Both the position numbers and the translations under genes were made by a program. A DNA stretch of 57,413 nucleotides from Prevotella sp. (GTDB lineage Bacteria; Bacteroidota; Bacteroidia; Bacteroidales; Bacteroidaceae). The notes under the pieces were generated by a model. It saw only the letters and a program-made list of their open reading frames with translations, ran no database searches and was not told the origin of the DNA. How positions within the stretch are numbered: position 1 is the first letter of the stretch; each line of letters opens with the position of its first letter. The stretch covers positions 1-57,413 of the forward strand of contig JAFTQG010000032.1 of the NCBI GenBank assembly GCA_017462915.1. The letters run 5' to 3'. Positions 26,652 to 35,883 of this stretch are shown here, one piece after another.

Positions 26652-27326
26652 ATGCCTGAAACCCTCACCATATACGACAGACTAATAGGACTGCCGCTCT
26701 TCCAAGGCATGAGCAGCAGCGACCTGCAGGACATCGTCTCGCGCGTCCGCTTCGGATTCAGACGGTATTCCAAAAACACCACCATAGTCAGCGGAAGCGA
26801 CAAGTGCGACGGCCTGCTGTTCCTCCTGGACGGAGAGACAGACATGATATCCGTCTCCGCCGACCACTCATACCGTGTGACTGAAGACCTCGCTGCACCC
26901 GGCATCATCGAGCCTGAGAGAGTCTTCGGACTGCAGCAACACTATATGCGCACCTACAGGACACGCACTATATGCCATTTCCTACATATCGGCAAGGACG
27001 ATGTCATGCTCCTCTCGTCCGAATTCATGGTCTTCCGCCTCAATCTCCTAAACATCATCTCAACACAGTCGCAAAGACATCAGAAAGAGCTGTGGAGACA
27101 CCATCCCGAGAATGCCTTGGAAAGGATACAGAGATTTCTCTCCCTGCACACCGCCACACAGACAGGCAAGAAGACCTTCCATATCAAGATGAGACAACTG
27201 GCAGCGGAGACAGGCCTCACAAGAAACGAAGTCTCCGCCGCACTCAACGCACTCCAGTCAGCCGGCAAGATAATATTGCAACGTGGAATAATCACCATCC
27301 CCAAGATGGAACATCTGAGGATGTGA
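26652..27326 (+). CDS. Crp/Fnr-family transcriptional regulator
   Basis: The 224-residue protein combines a cNMP-binding-like beta-roll (about residues 15-125) and a winged helix with MRQLAAETGLTRNEVSAALNALQSAGKIILQRGIITI. It lies 10 bases after apbE and is probably co-transcribed with it. Bacteroidales often have such regulators near redox genes, but the effector and targets are not evident. Confidence 0.88.
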   Translation: MPETLTIYDRLIGLPLFQGMSSSDLQDIVSRVRFGFRRYSKNTTIVSGSDKCDGLLFLLDGETDMISVSADHSYRVTEDLAAPGIIEPERVFGLQQHYMRTYRTRTICHFLHIGKDDVMLLSSEFMVFRLNLLNIISTQSQRHQKELWRHHPENALERIQRFLSLHTATQTGKKTFHIKMRQLAAETGLTRNEVSAALNALQSAGKIILQRGIITIPKMEHLRM

Positions 27327-27636
27327 GAATTATTAGCACACCATCACAGAAGAGACGGCAGACCGAAAACAGATGTTTTCGACCATTCATAAAAAGATAT
27401 TCTTCCTGACATCCCACCCATCTGCAATCACATCTGATTTTCAGCACTTTGCGAGGGTGACCTTTTATACATAGAAATATGACCTTTCATACAATAAAGC
27501 ATCACACTTTGTTATATGAAAGGTCATATTTCTATATGGAACTCTATTTATGATAAAATTACCTGTAACGTTTTTAAATTTTGGGTTGTTGTTTTTGGGT
27601 TAACAACCTACGACCTATAACCTAAAACCTACAACC
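27327..27636. other. Repeat-rich intergenic region
   Basis: This gap between convergent genes holds no gene. It carries one GGTGACC unit (27455-27466), a perfect 21-bp stem-loop (27471-27535) and a run of GGGTTGTTG/ACAACCTA-type units (about 27581-27637) next to the ABC gene's stop. Confidence 0.6.
27471..27535. repeat. Perfect 21-bp inverted repeat
   Basis: Bases 27471-27491 are the exact reverse complement of 27515-27535, with a 23-base loop. The arm includes ATATGACCTTTCATA, related to the GGTSACC palindromes nearby. It can form a strong hairpin on either strand between two convergent genes. Confidence 0.7.
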
Positions 27637-29214
27637 TTAATCATGCTTACGCAGGAATATTTCGTGATCTATGCAGTCGGGGAGCTCCTCCTTGTAGTGA
27701 GTCACCATAATCAACGTCTTTCCCGGACGCTGGCAGAAGACTTCTATGATATCCTTCACCATACGACGATTGTGGAGGTCGAGACCGTGGAGAGGTTCGT
27801 CAAGTATCAGCAGTGAGGGATCCTTGACAAAGGCGCGGGCGAGGAGGACGAGGCGCTGCTCTCCGCTCGAGAGTTTCAGGAAGGTCCGGTCTGCAAGATG
27901 GTCCACGCCGAATATCTTCATCCAGAAGAGACACCGGCCTGTCTGCTCCGCCTTGGGCTGCCGGTAGAGTCCTGTCATGTCTGACAGTCCCGAGGCGACG
28001 ACATGGAGGGATGGCAGGTCGCGCAGGAAGGCGCGATGCATCTCGGGCGATATATATCCGATATGGCGCTTTATGTCCCAGATGGACTCTCCTCTGCCAC
28101 GCCGGTGTCCGAAGAGCGTGATGTCGTTGGCGTAGGCCTGCGGATTGTCGGCGCAGACAATGGAGAGGAGTGTAGACTTGCCGGCGCCGTTCTCTCCCGA
28201 GAGAGCCCAGTGCTCGCCGTTCCTGACACTAAGGGTAAGGTCTTCGAGTATCGTGCGCCGGCCGTAGCGGATATTGACATTGCGGAACTCCACTATGCTC
28301 TCCGTCCCGGGAACTTCGTCGGGGAGAGCTCTTATGGCATCAGCGCGCTCCGGGTCGAGGACATGTGGCGGCATAGGGGCGAGCCCTGCCCTGTACTCCG
28401 CGAGGGCCTTCCGCTCTCCTACCCTCATGTCTTTCACTTCCACAACATGGGTAATGAAATCGGGGATGTCGTCACTCTTCGACTGCACGAGGATGATGCT
28501 CACCGTGCCGCGCGAGGCGAGGAGGCTGAGGAAGTCGTGGAGCTGGCGGCGTGCCTCGGCGTCAAGGCCTATGAAGGGATTGTCCATGATGAGCACGCGG
28601 GGATTGGTGAGGAGGGTCTTCGTCAGCTGGAACTTGCGCAGCTCTCCGCTCGAGAGCAGGATGACGGGCTTGTCGAGGAGACTGTCGATACGGAACATGG
28701 TGTAGAGGTCTCCCCTGACCTCCTCCAGCTCGCGGCGCATGGCCGCACGGTCGCTCTCCTCGGCGGCAAGGCGACTGGCTTTCTGCCGGGGTGTCTCGTC
28801 TCTGACGGCGAACTTGTCGAACACGGTCTTGCGCACAAGTCCTTCCTCTGCCATGCGGAAGGCTTCGTCGAGAAGGTCGGAGACGAGCGGCGAGGAGGAG
28901 ATATCATTCTGATTCCAGCGCTGCTGGTGGTAGTAGTTGCCGTCGGCTGTGCCGTAGGAGTCGCGGAATGTCATGCACTTTATATTGTCGGAGACAAGCC
29001 GGGCCTTGCGTGGGGAGAAATCGTACTTCACGGGATTCATAGGCTGCAGGGCGTGGGCACCAGTGATGATGTCGATGAGCATCGACTTGCCGCCGCCGTT
29101 AGGGCCTGTAATGGCGATGTGCTCGCCCTGCCTGAGGGTGAAGCTGACGGGCTCTGCCATACGCCATTGGGGCATACGGCAGATACCGTTCTCTATATGT
29201 ATTATTTTTTGCAT
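27637..29214 (-). CDS. Tandem ATP-binding ABC protein (ModF/PhrA-like)
   Basis: The 525-residue protein has two ABC ATPase halves and no membrane part. The first has Walker A GPNGGGKS, signature LSSGELRK and a Walker B ending MDNP. The second has [16 protein letters not shown] and a normal LILDEP. I chose the ATG at 29214 (MQKIIHIE); longer starts run into ruvC. It overlaps the ruvC stop by 13 bases. ModF-like proteins are related to molybdate ABC ATPases but their role is unclear. The first half carries Asn where the catalytic Glu should be, so it probably binds but does not hydrolyse ATP well. Confidence 0.85.
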   Translation of the reverse strand: MQKIIHIENGICRMPQWRMAEPVSFTLRQGEHIAITGPNGGGKSMLIDIITGAHALQPMNPVKYDFSPRKARLVSDNIKCMTFRDSYGTADGNYYHQQRWNQNDISSSPLVSDLLDEAFRMAEEGLVRKTVFDKFAVRDETPRQKASRLAAEESDRAAMRRELEEVRGDLYTMFRIDSLLDKPVILLSSGELRKFQLTKTLLTNPRVLIMDNPFIGLDAEARRQLHDFLSLLASRGTVSIILVQSKSDDIPDFITHVVEVKDMRVGERKALAEYRAGLAPMPPHVLDPERADAIRALPDEVPGTESIVEFRNVNIRYGRRTILEDLTLSVRNGEHWALSGENGAGKSTLLSIVCADNPQAYANDITLFGHRRGRGESIWDIKRHIGYISPEMHRAFLRDLPSLHVVASGLSDMTGLYRQPKAEQTGRCLFWMKIFGVDHLADRTFLKLSSGEQRLVLLARAFVKDPSLLILDEPLHGLDLHNRRMVKDIIEVFCQRPGKTLIMVTHYKEELPDCIDHEIFLRKHD

Positions 29215-29768
29215 CTGTCTGAATTCTTGTTGACAAAGTCTTTCCACGAGCCGTAATGCCTGCCGCCTGTCTCGGGGCATCCCATCTGCATGAAATGGCA
29301 GTATGCGGCGGCGAGGGCGTCCGTGGCGTCCATGAACTTGGGCATCTCAGCCTTGTCTATATGAAGCATCCGCTGCAGCATCCCTGCCACCTGTTCCTTA
29401 GAGGCTCCTCCGTTGCCGGTCAGAGCCATTTTTATCTTCAGCGGAGCGTACTCGTGGATAGGGATGTCGCGCTGGATGGCAGCGGCGATGGCGACGCCCT
29501 GCGCACGGCCGAGCTTCAGCATGGACTGGACGTTATGGCCGAAGAACGGGGCCTCGATGGCGAGCTCGTCGGGAAGATACTCTTCTATGACGCCCGTCAC
29601 GCGCTGGAAGATGTAGCCCAGCTTGAGATACGGGTCGCTCATCTTGCGCATGTCTATGACGCCCATGCTTATCAGCGTGGCCTTGTTGCCAGAGACCTTT
29701 ATGGCGCCGTAGCCCATGATGTTCGTGCCGGGGTCTATGCCCAGGATAATCTTTTCCGAGGGATTCAT
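29202..29768 (-). CDS. ruvC: Crossover junction endodeoxyribonuclease RuvC
   Basis: The 188-residue protein resolves Holliday junctions with RuvAB. Acidic active-site motifs are visible: [14 protein letters not shown] at the start, LAIEAPFF in the middle and [13 protein letters not shown] at the end. Length is normal. It lies between an MBL hydrolase gene upstream (34 bases) and the ABC protein gene, which it overlaps. Confidence 0.97.
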   Translation of the reverse strand: MNPSEKIILGIDPGTNIMGYGAIKVSGNKATLISMGVIDMRKMSDPYLKLGYIFQRVTGVIEEYLPDELAIEAPFFGHNVQSMLKLGRAQGVAIAAAIQRDIPIHEYAPLKIKMALTGNGGASKEQVAGMLQRMLHIDKAEMPKFMDATDALAAAYCHFMQMGCPETGGRHYGSWKDFVNKNSDRCKK

Positions 29769-29802
29769 CTGATGTATGGCGTTGCTTCCTGCCTTGAGCG
29801 TG

Positions 29803-30444
29803 TCAACGGTCCAGGTATGGGTTGTGGGCTACCTCGTAGCCAAGTTCAGTATGAGAGCCGTGGCCGGGATAGACTGTCACGTCATCCGGCAACTGGCTGA
29901 GATAGCGGAGGGAATTGATGATCATGAACATGGAGCCGCCAGGAAGATCCGTCCTGCCTATGGACAGGCGGAAGAGGGTATCGCCGGAGAAGAGCGCGCC
30001 TTCTTCCTCGCAGTAGTAGCACAGTCCTCCCATGGAGTGTCCAGGTGTGGCTATCGCCTTCAGCGTATGTGTGCCGAAGTGTATCTCGTCGTTGCCGCTG
30101 ATGAAGCGACCGATACGTGGCGTAAAACCGACGGTCATGCCGCACAGCAACGATGCCTGCTCCTTTATGTCGCGCAGGATGCGCTCGTCGCCGCGGTGAA
30201 GCTCTATCTCCAGTCCGAAGGCTTTATACAGCGCGTCTGCTCCAAGGTTGTGGTCAAAGTGTCCGTGGGTGGCTATAAGATGCTGCGGACGGAGTCCCTC
30301 GGAGGTAATGTAGCCGATGATCTCCGCCTGCTCTTCGGGTGTGAATGCGCCGCAGTCGATGATGACGCATTCCTTTGTCTCGTCGCTGACCACATAGCAG
30401 TTCTCGTGCAGAGGATTGACCTCGAATGTCTTTATTTTCAGCAT
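29803..30444 (-). CDS. MBL-fold metallohydrolase (glyoxalase II-like)
   Basis: The 213-residue protein has the metal-binding motif [12 protein letters not shown], plus [16 protein letters not shown] and PGHGSHT, as in the YcbL/glyoxalase-II branch of metallo-beta-lactamase-fold hydrolases. Such cytosolic proteins cleave thioesters or sulfur compounds; the substrate is not known here. It heads a small operon with ruvC and the ABC protein. Confidence 0.9.
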   Translation of the reverse strand: MLKIKTFEVNPLHENCYVVSDETKECVIIDCGAFTPEEQAEIIGYITSEGLRPQHLIATHGHFDHNLGADALYKAFGLEIELHRGDERILRDIKEQASLLCGMTVGFTPRIGRFISGNDEIHFGTHTLKAIATPGHSMGGLCYYCEEEGALFSGDTLFRLSIGRTDLPGGSMFMIINSLRYLSQLPDDVTVYPGHGSHTELGYEVAHNPYLDR

Positions 30445-30449
30445 ATATA

Positions 30450-30590
30450 TTATATGGTTATTCGGTTATACGGTTGACGGGGTATGGGTTGTGAGTTATG
30501 GGTTAGGAGTTATGGGTTAGGAGTTATGAGCTATAGGAGGAGCAATCTCCGTATAACCGCATAACCGTATGTAACCGCACAGCCACATGT
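30450..30590. repeat. Intergenic repeat with core AGGAGGAGCAATCTCCG (copy 2)
   Basis: Tandem GTTATGGGTTAGGA units (two near-perfect copies around 30497-30525) lead to the core CTATAGGAGGAGCAATCTCC near 30531-30550 and then ATAACCGCATAACCGTATG units. The left arm starts with GGTTATTCGGTTATACGG, complementary to the right arm. Confidence 0.7.
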
Positions 30591-30596
30591 ATCCTC

Positions 30597-33158
30597 CTAT
30601 CTAACGATTATTCTTTCGACAGTATTGGCGAGGACCCAGCCCTCCGTGCCGTCGTCAAGACGCACTTCATACCAGCCCTTTACCGTCTCGTCCGTTATTC
30701 TCATGTGCGTCCCCTCGTGGACGACAGTCTCCTCCTGAGACTTCTGTTCGGGAGACTTCCTCACGGAGCTGTCGCTCGTAACGACTACAGCCCCATCGTT
30801 TGCCGTCAGGGCGCGGTACTGGGTGTAGGCGCATACGTTGCAGAGGACAAACAGGGCGAACATGACTACACCACCAAAGAATCCCGTCTGCCTTAGCATA
30901 ACGATATCCGAGAATAGGAAGGTCAGGATAAACACGACGACGAGCGTCAGCGACACTATCGCCATGATGGCCCATGCGTTGGTGTTCTGCACCTTCACCA
31001 GAGCGTCCCACCATGCCACGATGAACGTGTCGGCAACGGGATGCATCTTGTCTATGGTCTTCGAACGGGCGACATGCAGATTGTGGGCTATATCCTTGTC
31101 TGCAGGAGCAAGCAATGCGGCCTTGTTGTAGGCTATGATTGCCTGCGCGATATTGTCGCTGCGGTAGTATGAATTGCCGAGATTGTAGTAGTTCTCGGCG
31201 GAAGGGGTCTTCTTCACCAGTTGCTCATAGCGCTTCACGGCGAGCTGGTAGTTGCCCTTGGTGTATGCCTCTGACGCCGTGTTGTTTGCTACAGCGGAAG
31301 AGGACAGCAAGGACATGAGGACCAGCAGGAGAAGTGCCGGCATCTTCGGTTTTCTTGACTTGCCTGATTTCAGGAAATCGTCTATATCCGTTATACCATT
31401 CATAGCTTTCTCATAGACCGTGGACATCTTGCCCAAAGCCTCTCCAGGGGCATAGCGGGCATATTCGCACTCGTCGATGGCGTCCACGAAGACAGAGATG
31501 ATACCCTTGCCGACATTACGCTCGGAAAGACGCTCGGTGATGTTCTCTCGGGAGAGCTCAGAGACAGGGATATTGAGTTTGTCGCCTACATATCCCCACA
31601 GGGCGCGCAACACTTCGTCATAGAATTCCGACTCCTTCTGCGCCTTCATGAGCTTTGCCGCACGCTTCAGGCGCTTTGTGGCAATCTTGTTGGCCTTCTT
31701 GCCCTTCATGCCGACAATATCGGCATTGGCTATGGCGCGCTTGCGGAATGCCACGATAAGCACTACACAGCCTATGATGATTAGGGCGATTGCCGACTGA
31801 TAGGCTATGCTGCCGAAGATGATGTCACGTCGCAGGGTGTGCTCGTCCGTATGGCGCAGGCCGTAGATGTCCTCATTCTTCTCTGAATAGTCGGCAACGG
31901 TATTGGAGCCGCCTTTCCCAGGAGTGACCTTGATGGTCTGTGGCTGGGTCTTTACAGTCTTGTAGGTGTTGGAAGACGTGTCGTAATAGGTGAACTCCAC
32001 GGATGGGATTGTATATTCACCCTGATGCCTCGGAACGAAGAGGTAATCGTATATCATGCTTCCCTCCAGTCCGTTGCCTGTCAGCTTTGTCTTGTCGGTG
32101 GTCTTTGGGGAATACTTGTCAAAGTCTTTCGGGAACTGGACGGCAGGTTGCTTTATGAGCTTAAGGTTGCCATTGCCGCTGACTACGATGCGTAATGTCA
32201 CAGGATCGTTGGCGACGACAGTCTTCTTATTCAGCGAGCTGGAGATGGAGAACTTGCCGACACCGCCCGAGAAGCCGGCAGGACGAGCCGGAAGCGGCAG
32301 GACGTTTACCGTGACAGACGGGGCTGTGATGTTCTTCTTCACCTCTATATAGCCGGAGCCACCGTTGAAGAATGCCTCAAACGGGTCTACTGTGGTGTTT
32401 TCCTGCACGACTATGCCCTTGAATGTTATCGACGGTATCTCCAGCTTGCCCGTCATCTGCGGATACATGACATACTGGCTCCATGTGACACACATATATG
32501 GACGGCCGTTGACGTTCTCCATGTGGAAGGACTTCTGCTGCGGCAGAGGAATCTCCTGTGTATGGAAGCCCTTCAGGTCGGGCATCTTTCCCTCAAGCTG
32601 CGTAAGCTCCACCTGTGTATAGACCTTGTAAGTCAGCAATATAGGTTCCTGTTCGTGGACGGTCTTCTTGTTTGCCGTGACCTTGATGAACAGGTCGTTG
32701 CCTAATATCCGAGAGCCGGCATGTCTGACCTGTGCTCCGGCGTGCTGCTGCATCCTTCCGCCATTGGAGGCCGCCTGTGCCTGTCCGCTGACCTTGATTT
32801 TCACCGCCTTGGAGACAACATCCTTCCCTGCCACTTTCGCCCGCGCCGCACCGATCGTATATGTTCCGGCCTTCTCGGCAGACAGGATATATGTGTATGT
32901 GACAGAAGAGGAACTGCTCGTGTGACCGTTGACCATCTGGAAACTGGACTGGGTGCTTGTGGAGGGTCCCATCAGCACATCTATGCCGTCAGGAACATTT
33001 CCGCCACGGAAGCCCTTGACGTCTTGCGTATGTATGGTATACATCAGCTTGAACTGCTCGCCGACAGCGACGTGCTGCGGGACAGACACATTGATAGTCT
33101 GCGCGGCCATACGGCCTGCGATGACCATCAAGAGCAATATATAGTATAGTCGTTTCAT
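30597..33158 (-). CDS. BatD-BatE fusion protein of the aerotolerance operon
   Basis: The 853-residue protein joins two normally separate Bat proteins. Residues 1-605 are BatD: signal peptide, periplasmic beta domains (INVSVPQHVAVGEQFKLMY), a membrane helix (SAIALIIIGCVVLIVAF) and a cytoplasmic part. Residues 606-625 (MPALLLLVLMSLLSSSAVA) look like the old BatE signal peptide, now internal. After it come TPR repeats, two membrane helices and a C-terminal SH3-like domain (GWYEVRLDDGTEGWVL). Bat proteins promote survival under oxygen in Bacteroides. It follows batBC with a 4-base gap. Confidence 0.88.
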   Translation of the reverse strand: MKRLYYILLLMVIAGRMAAQTINVSVPQHVAVGEQFKLMYTIHTQDVKGFRGGNVPDGIDVLMGPSTSTQSSFQMVNGHTSSSSSVTYTYILSAEKAGTYTIGAARAKVAGKDVVSKAVKIKVSGQAQAASNGGRMQQHAGAQVRHAGSRILGNDLFIKVTANKKTVHEQEPILLTYKVYTQVELTQLEGKMPDLKGFHTQEIPLPQQKSFHMENVNGRPYMCVTWSQYVMYPQMTGKLEIPSITFKGIVVQENTTVDPFEAFFNGGSGYIEVKKNITAPSVTVNVLPLPARPAGFSGGVGKFSISSSLNKKTVVANDPVTLRIVVSGNGNLKLIKQPAVQFPKDFDKYSPKTTDKTKLTGNGLEGSMIYDYLFVPRHQGEYTIPSVEFTYYDTSSNTYKTVKTQPQTIKVTPGKGGSNTVADYSEKNEDIYGLRHTDEHTLRRDIIFGSIAYQSAIALIIIGCVVLIVAFRKRAIANADIVGMKGKKANKIATKRLKRAAKLMKAQKESEFYDEVLRALWGYVGDKLNIPVSELSRENITERLSERNVGKGIISVFVDAIDECEYARYAPGEALGKMSTVYEKAMNGITDIDDFLKSGKSRKPKMPALLLLVLMSLLSSSAVANNTASEAYTKGNYQLAVKRYEQLVKKTPSAENYYNLGNSYYRSDNIAQAIIAYNKAALLAPADKDIAHNLHVARSKTIDKMHPVADTFIVAWWDALVKVQNTNAWAIMAIVSLTLVVVFILTFLFSDIVMLRQTGFFGGVVMFALFVLCNVCAYTQYRALTANDGAVVVTSDSSVRKSPEQKSQEETVVHEGTHMRITDETVKGWYEVRLDDGTEGWVLANTVERIIVR

Positions 33159-33162
33159 AAGA

Positions 33163-34881
33163 TTACCAATTCTTTTGATGACGGGAGCGGCGCGGCTGCG
33201 ACTGCGCTTTCTTCAGCCGCTGCTGGGTAGCCTGCTCCTGCTGCATGGCTGCATTGAGGAGCTGCTCGGCATTCTCCTTGCTCATCTTGTCAGGAGTATC
33301 CTGGTTCCGCTTGTCTTTATCTTGATTCTTATCCTTGTTCTCGTCATTCTTGTTCTTATCGTCTTTATTCTTGTCGTCCTTTTTCTTGTCCTTGTTGTCT
33401 TTGTTCTTGCCCTGTCCCTGATTTCGGTTCTTCTTGTTTTTGTCCTCCTTCTGCTTCTGTTTCAGGCAGAGGGCAAGATTGTAGCGTGTCTCGTTGTCCT
33501 TGGGATTCATGCGCAATGACTCCTTGTATGCCTCGACGGCGTTGCTCCATTGCTTGTTCTGCTGGAATATGACTCCCATATTATGATAGGTCTGCGCACG
33601 GCGCAACTTGTCTGTCTGCAGCTCTCCGGCCTTCTGGAAACATCCTACAGCCATCGAGTCCTTCTGCTGGACCATCAGAGCACAGCCGAGATTGTACTGC
33701 GCTTCAGGGTTCTTCGGATTCGCGGCAACAGCCTTCCTGTATGTCGCCTCCGCCTTCTCGTATTGCTGGGAATGGAACTGCCTGTTGCCCTGACGGATAA
33801 GCATACGATCGTTCTGAGCGCTCAACGCTACAGGAAGCAGGAACAGCACCGCTACCGCCATGTGCTTCTTCCTGAAAAGGTTCATCGTCTTCTGATACGA
33901 CGGCTTGGCCTCGAAGACAAGTACCTCAAGGACAAGGAGCAGGATAGCTATCAGACCGACAACCTGAAACTGCTCGTCGTATTCGCTGTAAATCACCGAA
34001 CTGACCTCGCTCTTCTGCATCTTTGCAAGCTCGGAGTTCAGCCGTTCCTGTGCTTCGTTGGTGTTGTCCACATGGATATAAGTGCCACTTCCGGCAGATG
34101 CTATCTCACGGCACATCTGTTCGTTAAGGCGAGTTATCACCTCATTGCCCGAATTGTCTATCATATAGCCGCCTTCACCATCGGGAATAGGAGCGCCCTT
34201 GTCCAGACCGACACCGAGAATGAAGACCTTAATACCTGCTTTCTTTGCCGCTTTCGCCGCCTCCACAGCCTGTCCTTCATGGTCCTCGCCGTCGGTGATG
34301 ATTATTATGGCACGGCCGATGTTCTTCTGTTTCGTAAAACTGTTCTGCGCAAGCTCGATGGCCTTGGCGATATCCGTTCCCTGCTCCTCGATAAGCGCAG
34401 GAGTAGTGCTCTGCAGGAACATCTTGGCAGAGACATAATCGGCAGTTATCGGCAACTGTGTAAACGCATCGCCGGCAAAGACGACAAGGCCTATCTTGTC
34501 GTTGACAAAATGGTCCACCATATTCTCTACAAGCATCTTACACTTGTCAAGCCTTGACGGCTGTACATCCTCGCAAAGCATGGAGTTGGAGATGTCCATG
34601 CATATTATCGCCTCGATGCCGTGACGCTTCTCGTTGCTGACCTTCGTTCCTATCTGTGGACGGGCAAGCATGACGATGAGCAGGGCCATAGCGCCCATCA
34701 GCAGGCAGAACTTTATCATAGGGCGGTGTCGCGAGACATCCGGCATCTGACGCCGTGTAAGTTCCTTGTCACCCCATTGCCTCAATGCTCTATGGCGTAG
34801 CCACAGCATCCATAATCTCAATGCGAAAAGCACCGGGATTACAAGCAGCAGTGTCAAATATGTAGAGTCTTCAAATCGCAT
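33163..34881 (-). CDS. BatB-BatC fusion protein (VWA + TPR)
   Basis: The 572-residue protein carries a BatB part (two N-terminal helices, a VWA domain with MIDAS motif DISNS at residues 96-100, a membrane helix near 306-323) joined to BatC. The BatC part begins around residue 333-341 with a former signal peptide (AVAVLFLLPVALSAQ), then TPR repeats (about 360-460) and a Lys/Asn/Asp/Gln-rich low-complexity tail. The reading frame is continuous. The internal hydrophobic segment would carry the TPR part to the periplasm. It overlaps the end of batA by one base. Confidence 0.9.
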   Translation of the reverse strand: MRFEDSTYLTLLLVIPVLFALRLWMLWLRHRALRQWGDKELTRRQMPDVSRHRPMIKFCLLMGAMALLIVMLARPQIGTKVSNEKRHGIEAIICMDISNSMLCEDVQPSRLDKCKMLVENMVDHFVNDKIGLVVFAGDAFTQLPITADYVSAKMFLQSTTPALIEEQGTDIAKAIELAQNSFTKQKNIGRAIIIITDGEDHEGQAVEAAKAAKKAGIKVFILGVGLDKGAPIPDGEGGYMIDNSGNEVITRLNEQMCREIASAGSGTYIHVDNTNEAQERLNSELAKMQKSEVSSVIYSEYDEQFQVVGLIAILLLVLEVLVFEAKPSYQKTMNLFRKKHMAVAVLFLLPVALSAQNDRMLIRQGNRQFHSQQYEKAEATYRKAVAANPKNPEAQYNLGCALMVQQKDSMAVGCFQKAGELQTDKLRRAQTYHNMGVIFQQNKQWSNAVEAYKESLRMNPKDNETRYNLALCLKQKQKEDKNKKNRNQGQGKNKDNKDKKKDDKNKDDKNKNDENKDKNQDKDKRNQDTPDKMSKENAEQLLNAAMQQEQATQQRLKKAQSQPRRSRHQKNW

Positions 34882-35879
34882 TATGGAATCCTTCTGAAAT
34901 AGGTTAAGCGTAAAATCACCTCAAGCAGCAGCGACAGCATGGCCGCAATGGCAAAAGGCTGGAAAGCCTCATAGCGCTTCGAGAATTTCTTCACGCTGAG
35001 TTTCGAGCGTTCCAGCTTGTCTATGTCCTTATAGATCTGGTTCAGCTCACTGTTGTTTGTCGCACGGTAGAAATTGCCGTCGGTCTTCTCTGCTATCTCC
35101 TCAAGAGTCTTTGTATCTATCTCCACAGGGAGGTTGACATACTGCACAGTCCCTGCAACAATCGTCGGGTAAGGAGCGACCTTGTTTGTCCCGACACCTA
35201 TGGTATAGACGCGTATGCCGAGGCTCTTGGCTATCTCCGCCGCCGTCATCGGAGAAATCTCTCCGCGGTTGTTGGAACCGTCAGTAAGGAGTATTACGAC
35301 ACGTGACTTCGCCTTTGAGTCCTTCAGCCTCGTGACAGCATTTGCCAAACCCATGCCGACAGCCGTGCCGTCCTCTATAAGGCCGCGTGCGGCGATGTCT
35401 GTCCTGACGTTCTTCAACAGGTTGAGCAACGACGCGTGGTCTGTCGTCATAGGGCATTGTGTAAATGCCTCGCCAGCAAAGATTGTCAGTCCTATGTTGT
35501 CATTCTGCCTGTCGGAGATGAATGCCGACGCTACATTCTTCGCCGCCTCTATACGGTTAGGCTTCAGATCCTCCGCAAGCATTGATGTCGACACATCCAT
35601 CGCGAGCATGATGTCTATACCTTCCACAGTCTTTTCGTCCCATGCATTATGCGTCTGAGGACGGCACAGTGCAAGCACGATAAATACCAGCGTGAGACAC
35701 CGCAATGCCATCGGAAGCCATGAGAGCCGTTGGCGGAATGTCTTGGGCATCCCTTTCAGCATCCATGTGTCGCTGAGCGTCATCGTCGCCTCTGTACGCT
35801 TGCGGAAACGCACATACCATATAAAGTACGGCAGGAGCAGGAGCAACAGCAGCAGATATTCTTTATTTGCAAATTCCAT
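34881..35879 (-). CDS. batA: BatA, VWA-domain aerotolerance protein
   Basis: The 332-residue protein has two N-terminal membrane helices (LLLLLLPYFIWYV, CLTLVFIVLALCRPQ), a VWA domain with MIDAS motif DVSTS (MDVSTSMLAEDL) and further metal-binding residues (LTDGSN), and a C-terminal helix. VWA proteins of this type work with MoxR AAA chaperones. It is preceded by the 364-residue BatD-like protein and followed by batBC. Confidence 0.92.
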   Translation of the reverse strand: MEFANKEYLLLLLLLLPYFIWYVRFRKRTEATMTLSDTWMLKGMPKTFRQRLSWLPMALRCLTLVFIVLALCRPQTHNAWDEKTVEGIDIMLAMDVSTSMLAEDLKPNRIEAAKNVASAFISDRQNDNIGLTIFAGEAFTQCPMTTDHASLLNLLKNVRTDIAARGLIEDGTAVGMGLANAVTRLKDSKAKSRVVILLTDGSNNRGEISPMTAAEIAKSLGIRVYTIGVGTNKVAPYPTIVAGTVQYVNLPVEIDTKTLEEIAEKTDGNFYRATNNSELNQIYKDIDKLERSKLSVKKFSKRYEAFQPFAIAAMLSLLLEVILRLTYFRRIP

Positions 35880-35883
35880 ATAA

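Noticed and set aside
28003-29256. 417-codon plus-strand frame opposite the ABC protein
   Set aside because: The minus strand carries both Walker A motifs and ABC signatures; the plus frame is a by-product of codon bias.
30480-30590. Possible CRISPR-like array
   Set aside because: Units are short, degenerate and contiguous, with no spacers and no cas genes in the window.
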